In this document: piece after piece, positions 1-9,750 of the stretch
How positions within the stretch are numbered: position 1 is the first letter of the stretch
Layout: the number at the start of each line of letters is the position of its first letter
Source of the DNA: Xestospongia muta
Lineage: Eukaryota; Porifera; Demospongiae; Haplosclerida; Petrosiidae
Direction of reading: 5' to 3'
Length of the DNA stretch: 64,000 nt
Assembly: GCA_963693285.1 (NCBI GenBank)
Contig: OY848918.1
Coordinates: 8,249,156-8,313,155 of the forward strand
The notes under the pieces: generated by a model
The model's input: only the letters and a program-made list of their open reading frames with translations
Told to the model about the DNA's origin: nothing
The model's database searches: none
Position numbers and translations under genes: made by a program

Positions 1-1623
1 ACTACTGTTACTAACATTACATTGACTGGAGTACTAGCTGGATATACCTACATTATAACAGTGGTACCAGTTAATATACTAGGAGATGGATACCTTAATA
101 AGACTATAGGTTATTTAAATATTATTATAAAGTGTGTTATATTTACTTCCCATACAGTTATCATTCCTAATGAGGAACCAATAATTACTAGTACTAGTAT
201 TGTAACAATATCATCTGAACATTGTAAGAGTGTTCAATATAACATACAAAATTAATTACATATTATATGTATTAGTAACACCAGTAAATGTATCTAGTCT
301 CTTTTCTACAACTGTAAGTGATACATCAATTATTAGTAAGTGTAAAACATTTATTATCATTTTTACTTAATGATGAATATAGAAACTTTGGTCCCTTTGA
401 TGTCTTTATTACAAAGTGCAACTAAAACAAGTACAATATCTTTAAACTCAACAGGTATGTCATTAAAAATTATTATAATTTAAGTATTACAATATAATGA
501 AATGTCTATATGTATACTCTATTTTTGTATAGCAGTTTCTATCTATAGCCTGTCAGGTTCATCTCCTACAAGTAATTTAATCAATCTAATATAACATTGC
601 TATTTCTATTTGACAATAGCAGTAATCACTACCACAACATCATCAACATCTGCTGGAATATATTATGTTATTGGGACTGTTGGAGGTATTATTGTTTTCA
701 TACTAATTGCTGTAGTACTATTTCTAGCTGGTTGTATAATAATTAGAAGACAAAATAAAAGTCAGGTGTTCCTATAATTACTTAATCCTTTAATACTCTC
801 AATATAGACAACAAAGCAAGTGGTAGTCCAGTAACTGTTTCTCTGAGGTCAGTTCAAATATACAAATATTCATTTTAATGATTATACTTTAGAAAAATTA
901 AAGACAATAACAGAGAAGAGGTAAGGTATTGTTACTTATATGTAGATAGTTAATACCTGCATGAGTAAATGAACATTTATTGATACAAAAATGTGATTGA
1001 TCATCATGACTCATTATTAGTTTATGTTAATCTAATTTGGAGTTACTCATCATTTCTTAAAATAATTTGGTCATTACTATAGTTATCTTCAGACCCCACC
1101 TATGATGAAGTAAACAATAAACCACAGCCTCTATCTCTACAATATGATGAGGTCCCTCCTCCAGTGCCTCCTTATTTAGCTGATAATGACCAGCCACCTC
1201 CTGAAACACTGTTACATTCTGAGGATAATCCTTCTGTACCCTTTTATAATGATGAACCTGTGATATCTCAGTATTCTGAAGTCAAGAGAGAGCATATAGC
1301 ACTTCATACAGCTGAAGGAAATTATTCTGTTTTGAAGAGAGAAGAGAGAGAAGTCAGTTAAATGTAGGTACACAATCACATGACCATATTATAATTACAG
1401 AGCAGAGAGAATAATTCTCAGTTACAACAGACTGGTCTGTATTCAACTCTAAATAATGAAGTAAGAGATAATACAGTCAACTATATCATAACAACTTATA
1501 TCATATTAGATAATCAAACCAATTGGAGCCAGAGCTGAGCCAAGAGGAGTTAGAAATATAATATATGCTGAACTAGGCAATGTCTCTAAGAATGTTGCCA
1601 TAATCTTCTTTAATTGTCACTAA
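1..1623 (+). CDS. Receptor A1, 3' part (second FN3, stalk, TM, shortened tail A)
   Basis: The window opens inside the second FN3 domain (exon 5, to 109). Exons follow at 158-223, 276-335, 383-454, 533-571, 620-760, 808-847, 893-920, 1083-1352, 1401-1460 and 1510-1623, all with matching phases by comparison with gene A2. Exon 10 (620-760) holds the transmembrane helix (YYVIGTVGGIIVFILIAVV) followed by basic residues. The tail has YDEV twice, then YSEV, YSVL, YSTL and YAEL. Odd: in exon 15 a deletion removes the segment that in sister copies carries the last motif (VIYSDI) together with its splice donor, so the frame runs into TAA at 1621. The protein therefore loses one YxxI motif and the proline-rich C terminus. 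Likely a functional type I receptor with a shortened tail; the 5' half lies outside the window. Confidence 0.75.
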
Positions 1624-1626
1624 CAG

Positions 1627-1776
1627 AGGCTCTCTACAAAAGGTATTATGATACAGGCTCAGTTAGGAGAACTGGATTTACCTCCACCACGTCCTCCTAA
1701 GCCTGGTCCCAAACCTATTTGCCATGGCAGTGGAGGCCAGTCAACAACAGTAATTCCCTCTATACATCACCTGTAA
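1627..1776 (+). pseudogene. Stranded last exon (16) of receptor A1
   Basis: The last coding exon of the tail A module is still open here: 49 codons plus TAA, preceded by CACTAACAG, with the PPPRPPKP SH3-ligand core. The donor that should join it to exon 15 was deleted in this copy, so it is probably untranslated and now lies in the 3' UTR of A1. Confidence 0.6.
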
Positions 1777-2020
1777 AATGATCATAACTCACTGCTGACT
1801 TATACAATGTTAAATATGCCACATTTTAGTTCATTTTTTAATTTTGTCATGTTTTATATATTAATAGTTTTTAGCTTTTGTCAAACTAGTATCATTTATT
1901 TATTAACTATAATATGTTAACTAGTATTTGTTTACATATGAACTTCATATGATCACTTTGTATCATTATAGCAGCTGTCAATATTAATTATTAATCGCTA
2001 GTATTCTCAATATTTGTTGT

Positions 2021-2068
<48 letters not shown>

Positions 2069-3550
2069 GCTAATGTATGTTTATTTAATATATTTACATC
2101 ATCTGATACATCCTCCTTATATTAAAGGTAAACTTATTTTATCTCATAAACAAACACACAGTACTATAGACCACATAAAGCATAGAACAATATACAAAGT
2201 AACTTGTGTACTACTTAAATTTAGTGTTAATTGACTGATGATATGAGTATGGTTAGCATATGTAAGGTAAGTGGTAATTGTCTGGGTATTTTATTTTATT
2301 ATTATTGTCATAACATAAAACTGATAATGATAAAGTTAATTATAAATAGTTTTATCTTACCACAATATATCAATGAAATATAATAACGCAACAAACATGA
2401 AACTTACAAAAATCATCAAAGCAATTAACTAAAAATGGACCAGTTATTTATAAAACAAGTTAGTTAACAGGTTTTGAACTTTTAGTCACAAAAACTAATC
2501 AGACCATCTTCCAAAATACATACACATGTACTTGTACAAATATTAATTAAAAGAAGGGTAGCTTATAGAGGCAGTGACTAGATACAGCATGCTGCTACCA
2601 CAATAGACAAAGCCCACCCCACTGAGTCACACCAATGTTACCTTCACCAGATAATGATTAAAAGATGTCTTGTTTATTTTATTTATTTATTGACTAATAT
2701 ATCTTATTTTTCTGACGTATATAGTTTAATATTTTTACTACCCCTCTCCCAGACCGACTCTCTGTAATGTAACATCTATCCAATGGACCATATTATATGC
2801 ATTAAAAGCATGACTTAGTGAATTAAATAAAGGAGGGAAATCAGAATAGTAGGTAGTTGTAATGGTGGTCTCAAAACCAGATATTCTCTTAGTGAAACTT
2901 CTGATTTCAAGACTGCTTTATTAAATTTATTAAAGTCATTTGAATTGCTAGGCATATTTATATATATTTCAGTTGTAAAGTAATCCACCAAATAATAAAT
3001 TTTATTTGAATGTTCTGGCTGTCATTGGTTATCTTCATCAGTAATATTCCAAAAAGCATAGAGAGGCAGTCAATAAATAAAACTAAAATGAATAAACAAA
3101 TAAAGATAAGAATGTACTTTAAAACACGAGGACAATATAAGGATGAATAGTTAAGCTATATACTAGTACTGGATAAAAAGTTATTATTACTTGTACTACA
3201 TAATACATAACAATATTACATACTGAGTTATATTAATGTATGAAGTATATGATATGTACTATCTATATATATTATGTAATACTTAGTTGGCAATTTATAT
3301 TGATTGTGTATGTGTTTGTATATTATGAACTCATAATGAAATAAACATTGATGATGTTGTTACATATTTCAACTAATTACTTAATTGTAAATAGTATACC
3401 TTGTACAAAGATTATTTGAACTACAATCAATACAACTTTTATTATACATGTTACATACATGGTATATAGCATATAGCATTAGGTGTTGTTCATGGAACAA
3501 TGTTAGTTTGTGATCCAACTAATCCAGGTGATATTTGATGTCTTAACAAT
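1777..3550. repeat. Intergenic part of the tandem unit, copy 1
   Basis: No gene seen. The block is highly similar to stretches after the other tail-A genes (7686-9060, 36929-38470, 42677-44220, 48230-49800, 53414-55490, 58387-60340) and after B1 (12780-14360). It starts with 3' UTR-like DNA, then a microsatellite, then a conserved stretch that includes a less AT-rich island at about 2551-2660 (GGCAGTGACTAGATACAGC). It appears to be copied along with the genes. Confidence 0.7.
2024..2065. repeat. (AT)n microsatellite
   Basis: About 21 AT dinucleotides, preceded by ATTTGTTGTGAC and followed by TTTAGCTAATGTATG. The same site in other units carries a different repeat or none. Confidence 0.95.
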
Positions 3551-3551
3551 A

Positions 3552-4075
3552 ATATGTTATAATAAAACAAGTCAGGTGTGTTGGTGTAATAGATACAAAC
3601 TCAATGACTTGTACTATTATGATATCAGGTATGTCACTAACAGTATCATATATATCTAACAATGTACTATCATTATAAGGTCCTCCAAGTGATGCTCCCA
3701 CAGGACTGGGTTTTACAGCTCTCACAAACACTTTAGTCACTTTCTATTGATCAACTCCTACTCTTCATTTTAACTGTATTGTCAATATACTGCCTTCACC
3801 CTCTCCTTTCATCCTCCTCTCTTGTACTTAAAGTCTATTATAACATATCAAGTTCACTAACTGTTAATATAACTTCTGTTACTAACATTACATTGACTGG
3901 AGTACTAGCTGGATATACCTACATTATAACAGTGGTACCAGTTAATATACTAGGAGATGGATACCCTAATAAGACTATAGGTTATTTAAATATTATTATA
4001 AAGTGTGTTATGTTTACTTCTCATACAGTTATCATTAATGATGAACCAATGATAATTAGTGTCAACATATTATAG
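3552..4075 (+). pseudogene. Receptor relic R1 (exon 2 end, exon 3 start, exon 5, short end exon)
   Basis: Fragments occur in gene order: the end of the Ig exon (about 3571-3630), the start of the first FN3 exon (about 3681-3770, with an in-frame TGA after TTCTAT), then directly the second FN3 exon (about 3801-3980), and a short terminal exon at 4029-4075 ending HDEP-like residues, MIISVNIL and TAG (here NDEPMIISVNIL). There is no signal peptide, transmembrane exon or tail. The FN3 exon 5 is nearly identical to that of the working genes. The same composite recurs upstream of other units, so it was duplicated as part of the unit. Confidence 0.75.
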
Positions 4076-4689
4076 AATATCATAAGAAGACTATTTCAAA
4101 TGATTTTTCTAGAATAAGTAAGTGCAGATTTAGTTAATATAATATTTTTAAATGAATATAGTAATTGCGTGTCCTTTCATGTTCTTGTCAACTCCAACTT
4201 TACTCTAATTTCAGGTCAGTAATATTATTATATAAATGTATCCAGCTCTTTCAACAACTGTAGCAATGTTTAATAATTTTTTCATTATATAATGTTGAAT
4301 ATGTTAAGAATCCATTAGTCCTTTGATGTTTATTACTAGACTCCACTAATTCTACATATTCACTGCTCACTCTATATATTTCATTTGTTTTAAGCAAACA
4401 TTACATTTATGACTCCATACATGCAATTATTAATTTGATTATTTCCACTTTCATAATGACAGTATTATTATAATACTATATTAGTCATTTTTTAAATTTT
4501 TTTATTAGTCAATAAAGTAAACTTTCATCTTCATATATATCAGTAGAAGAGCTCTCATCAAATTCCAACAATTGATTATAAACGCTTTCAATACAGGTAC
4601 ATCAAAGTCAAACTTGTATGTTGACAACCATTGTAGTTAACATTGAAGTCAATTTGAAGAAAAGCATAAGTATTTACAATAGTTAAGTT
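4076..4689 (+). pseudogene. Decayed stalk exons, unit copy 1
   Basis: This stretch shows weak similarity to stalk exons 7 and 8 (around 4233-4262 and 4310-4350, with CCTTTGATGT and ACTCCACTAATTC), without usable frames or splice sites. It continues R1 and recurs before the other units (for example 9100-9500, 39100-39600, 50460-50960, 60600-61100, 62390-62850). Confidence 0.5.
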
Positions 4690-4805
4690 ATAATGTAAAC
4701 TCAACCCACAAAACACACCACCTCTTTACATAAATAAGTCTAACAGGTATTATTGCCATGTATAAAACCATTGTATCATAACAATAATCTACCTATGCAG
4801 TCAAA
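4690..4805 (+). promoter_or_regulatory. Conserved upstream block of A2 (putative promoter)
   Basis: The block contains ACTCAACCCACAAAACACAC, CTTTACATAAATAAGTCTAA and a TATA-like TATAAAA at 4761. It is conserved immediately before the start codon of most copies, including ones whose coding part is broken. Promoter role is inferred from position and conservation. Confidence 0.45.
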
Positions 4806-7685
4806 ATGAAAGAGTATGGTACAATATTGATTTGTCTTCTATTACCAGTCATAAGTGAGTTAATATATAATATTTGTTAGTATGTCCTTATAGTGAACAT
4901 AGAAGCTTCAGTTACAAGTCTAGACTGTAATCATGGAGTATGTCCACAGACACAAGGAGTACTCACTTGTACAATAACAGGAAGTGTAGCAACATGGTAT
5001 TCTCCTTCATCAGATGATAGTGCCATTGCTACAGTAACTTCTGGATTAGTGAGTAATGTTGATAATATTGGGTTTACAGCTGCTCTTGTAAGCAATACTT
5101 CTGAACTAACAACTAATTTAAGTTTTACTGCCACTACTGATAAGAATGGAACACAAGTCAGGTGTGGTGATTTAATAGATACAAATTCAATGACTTGTAC
5201 TATTATGATATCAGGTATATCACTAACAGTATCATAATATATAACTAACATGCACTATCATTATAAGGTCCTCCAAGTGATACTCCTACAACACTGGGTT
5301 TTACAGCTCTCACAAACACTTCAGTCACTCTCTACTGGTCACCTCCTATTCTTAATCCTAACTGTGTAGTTAACTACACTGTTGAGATCAGGACAACCAG
5401 TGATAATATATTGATCAGTAGTCTTAATACTGGTAGTAATATCACCAGTATTAATGTATCTACTGGTCTCAATCAGTCAGTAGAGTATCAGTACAGAGTA
5501 GTAGGGTCTGATGCTGTTAATAGATTAGGACCCTATAGTCAATATACTATGTTCACTTTAGATAGTAAGAGTTAGATTATTCTAGTTCCCTTGAGGAGTG
5601 CTAGTTTTTAGTTCTGCAGGCTGTACCACTAATCACTTATAATATCACAAAGAATACAGACAACTACAAAATTATTGTAATTTGGGAGGTATGTATTTCT
5701 GTTTATAATAACTGAGTCTAGTTTTTTATTTAGTCACCTCCTCTCTCCTCTCATCCACCTCTTTTGTACTATAAAGTCTATCGCAACATATCAGGTTTAC
5801 TAACTGTCAATATAACTACTGTTACTAACATTACATTGACTGGAGTACTAGCTGGATATATCTACATTATAACAGTGGTACCAGTTAATATACTAGGAGA
5901 TGGATACTCTAATAAGACTATAGGTTATTTAAATATTATTATAAAGTATGTTATGTTTACTTCTCATACAGTTATCATTCCTGATGAGGAACCAATAATT
6001 ACTAGTACTAGTAATGTAACAAAATCATCTGAACATTGTAAGAGTGTAACATACAAAATTAATTACATATCATTTGTATTAGCAACACCAGTAAATGTAA
6101 CTAGTCTCTTTTCTACAACTTTAATTGATACATCAATTATTAGTAAGTGAAAAACATTTATTATCACTCTTACTTAATGATGAATATAGAAACTTTGGTC
6201 CCTTTGATGTCTTTATTACAAAGTGCAACTAAAACAAGTACAATATCTTTAAACTCAACAGGTATGTCCTTAGAAATTATTATAATTTAAGTATTACAAT
6301 ATAATGAAATGTTATATATATATACTCTATTTTTTGTATAGCAGTTTCTATCTATAGCCTGTCAGGTTCATCTCCTACAAGTAATTTAATGAATCTAATA
6401 TAACATTGTTATTTCTATTTGACAATAGCAGTAATCACTACCACAACATCATCAACATCTGCTGGAATATATTATGTTATTGGGACTGTTGGAGGTATTA
6501 TTGTTTTCATACTAATTGCTGTAGTACTATTTCTAGCTGGTTGTATAATGATTAGAAGACAGAATAAAAGTCAGGTGTTCCTATAATTACTTAATCCTTT
6601 AATACTCTCAATATAGGCAACAAAGCAAGTGGTAGTCCAGTAAATATTTCTCTGAGGTCAGTTCAAATATACTAATATTCATTTTAATGATTATACTTTA
6701 GCAGTATTAATGACAATAACAGAGAAGAGGTAAGGTATTGTTACTTATATGTAGATAGTTAATACCTGCATGAGTAAATGAACATTTATTGATACAAAAA
6801 TGTGATTGATCATCATGACTCATTATTAGTTTATGTCAATCTAATTTGGAGTTACTCATCATTTCTTAAAATAAATTGGTCCTTACTATAGTTATCTTCA
6901 GACCCCACTTATGCTGAAGTAAACAAGAAACCACAACCTCTATCTCTACAATATGATGAGGTCCCACCTCCAGTGCCTCCTTATTTAGCTGATAATGACC
7001 AGCCACCTCCTGAACCACTGTTCCATTCTGAGGATAATCTTTCTGTACCCTATTATAATAAGGAACTTGTGATAGCGCAGTATTTTGAAGTCAAGAATAT
7101 AGCACTTCATACAGCTGAAGGAAATTATTCTGTTTTGAAGAGAGAAGAGAGAGAAGTCAGTTAAATGTAGGTACACAATCATATGAACATATTATTATTA
7201 TTATAGAGCAGAGTGAATAACTCTCAGTTACAACAGACTGGTTTCTATTCAACTCTAAATCATGAAGTATGAAATAATACAGTCAATAATATCATAATAA
7301 CTTATATCATATTAGACAATCAAACCAATTGGAGGCAGAGCTGAGCCAAGAGGAGTTAGAAATATAATATATGCTGAACTAGGCAATGTCCCTAAGAACA
7401 GATCAATGATATCTCCTACATCTAATTTAGAGCAGTCTGTTATCTACTCTGATATCAAAACACCAACTGACCCTAATAAGGTATCTTGTGTAATACAACA
7501 ATGTTGCCATAATTTTCTTTAATTGTCACTAACAGAGGCTCTCTACAAAAGGTATTATGATACAGGCTCAGTTAGGAGAAATGGAGTTACCTCCATCACG
7601 TCCTTCTAAACCTGGTCCCAAACCTAGTTCCCATGGCAGTGGAGGCCAGTCAACAACAGTAATTCCCTCTATACATCACCTGTAA
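4806..7685 (+). CDS. Receptor A2: Ig + 2 FN3 + TM + long multi-tyrosine tail (intact)
   Basis: Sixteen exons with fully compatible phases, about 672 residues: 4806-4854, 4894-5214, 5268-5564, 5612-5688, 5734-5923, 5972-6037, 6083-6142, 6190-6261, 6342-6380, 6429-6569, 6617-6656, 6702-6729, 6892-7155, 7207-7266, 7316-7480, 7536-7685. Exon 1 is a signal peptide (MKEYGTILICLLLPVI). Exon 2 is Ig-like: five cysteines, TCTITG...WYSP and NGTQVRC as the C-W-C core. Exon 3 is FN3-1 and exons 4-5 are FN3-2, rich in N-glycosylation sites. Exons 6-9 form a Ser/Thr-rich stalk and exon 10 the membrane helix. The tail carries YAEV, YDEV, YFEV, YSVL, YSTL, YAEL and YSDI, ITIM-like where V, I or L stands at -2, and ends in a proline-rich SH3-ligand-like stretch (here PPSRPSKP). 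Inferred role: cell-surface recognition receptor signalling through SH2 and SH3 proteins. Exon boundaries are predicted, not confirmed by transcripts. Confidence 0.85.
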
Positions 7686-7929
7686 AATGATTATAACTTA
7701 CTGCTGACTTATATAATGTTAAATATGTCACTTTTTAGTTCATTGTTTAATTTTGTCATGTTTTATATATTAATAGTTTTTAGCTTTTGTCAAACTAGTA
7801 TCATTTATTTATTAACTATAATATGTTAACTAGTATTTGTTTACATATGAACTTCATATAATCACTTTATATCATTATAGCAGCTGTCAGTATTAATTAT
7901 TATTCACTAGTCTTCTCAATATTCATTGT

Positions 7930-7975
<46 letters not shown>

Positions 7976-9628
7976 GCTAATGTATGTTTATTTAATATAT
8001 TTACATCATCTGATACATCCTCCTTATATTAAAGGTAAACTTATTTTATCTCATAAACAAACACACAGTAATATAGACCACATAAAGCATAGAACAATAT
8101 ACAAAGTAACTTGTGTACTACTTAAATTTAGTGTTAATTGACTGATGATATGAGTATGGTTAGCATATGTAAGGTAAGTGGTAATTGTCTGGGTATTTTA
8201 TTTATTATTATTGTCATAACATGAAACTGATAATGATGAAGTTAATTATAAATAGTTTTATCTACCACAATATTATCAATGAAATATAATAACACAACAA
8301 ACATGAAACTTACAAAAATCATCAAAGCAATTAACTAAAAATGGACCAGTTATTTATAAAACAAGTTAGTTAACAGGTTTTGAACTTTTAGTCACAAAAA
8401 CTAATCAGACCATCTTCCAAAATACATACACATGTACTTGTACAAATATTAATTAAAAGAAGGGTAGCTTATAGAGGCAGTGACTAGATACAGCATGCTG
8501 CCACCACAATAGACAAAGCCCACCCCACTGAGTCACACCAATGTTACCTTCACCAGATAATGATAAAAAGATGTCTTGTTTATTTTATTTATTTATTGAC
8601 TAATACATCTTATTTTTCTGATGTATATAGTTTAATACTTTTACTACCCCTCTCCCAGACCAACTCTCTGTAATGTAACATCTATCCAATGGACCATATT
8701 ATATGCATTAAAAGCATGACTTAGTGAATTAAATAAAGGAGGGAAATCAGAATAGTAGGTAGTTGTAATGGTGGTCTCAAAACCAGATATTCTCCTAGTG
8801 AAACTTTTGATTTCAAGACTGCTTTATTAAATTTATTAAAGTCATTTGAGTTGCTAGGTATATTCATATATATTTCAGTTGTAAAGTAATCCACCAAATA
8901 ATAAATTTTATTTGAATGTTCTGGCTGTCATTGGTTATCTTCATCAGTAATATTCCAAAAAGCATAGAGAGGCAGTCAATAAATAAAAATAAAATGAATA
9001 AACAAATAAAGATAAGAATGTACTTTAAAACATGAAGACAATATAAGGATGAATAGTTAAGCTATATACTAGTTATCATTCATGTCATTTATCTAAGTAC
9101 AGATTTAGTTAATATATATATTTTTAAATGAATATAGTAACTATTTGTCCAACTCCAACTTTACTCTCATTTCAGTCAGTAATATTATTATATAAATGTA
9201 CCTGCTCTTTCAACAACTGTAGCATTATTTAATAATTTTTTCATTATATAATGTTGAATATGTTAAGAATCCATCAGTCATTTGATGTTTATTACTAGAC
9301 TCCACTAATTCTACATATTCACTGTTCACTCTATATATGTAATTTGTTTAAGCAATCATTACATTTATGATTTAATAAACTACATGGAATTTATAATTTG
9401 ATAATTTCTACTTTTGTAATGACCATTTTTTTAATTTTTAAATATTAGGCAGTAAAGTGAATTTTAATACAATTTCATCTTCCTTTATATATCTGTAGAA
9501 GACCTCTCGTCTAAACACATTCAATACAGGTAGATCAAAGTTAAACTTGTATGTTGACAACCATTGTAGTTAACACAGAAGTCAATTTTAAGAACAATGT
9601 AAGTATTTACAATGACTAATCTAATAGT
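7686..9628. repeat. Intergenic part of the tandem unit, copy 2
   Basis: Same block as after A1. From about 9072 it jumps into the decayed stalk region; the exon 2/3/5 relic present in other units is missing here, a deletion specific to this copy. No gene seen. Confidence 0.65.
7933..7972. repeat. (AT)n microsatellite
   Basis: About 20 AT dinucleotides at the same unit position as at 2024. Confidence 0.95.
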
Positions 9629-9750
9629 TGAGTTATAATGTAGACTCAACCCACAAAACACACTACCTCTTTACATAAATAAGTCTAACAGGTATCATTG
9701 TCATTCATAAATCCATTGTATCATGACTATAATCTATCCATCCAGTCAAA
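9629..9750 (+). promoter_or_regulatory. Conserved upstream block of B1 (putative promoter)
   Basis: Same block as before A2 (AGACTCAACCCACAAAACAC, ACATAAATAAGTCTAACAGG). A type B gene thus shares the upstream region of type A genes. Confidence 0.45.

Noticed and set aside
4931..5251. Minus-strand open frames opposite the Ig exons (also at 10192, 15782, 34728, 45792, 61711, 63583)
   Set aside because: They mirror the coding strand of a conserved exon, run across its splice sites and show no family features; they are shadows of the receptor exons.
6985..7182. Minus-strand frames opposite tail exon 13 (also 36431, 42178, 47732)
   Set aside because: Antisense of a conserved exon; open only because the sense sequence is constrained.
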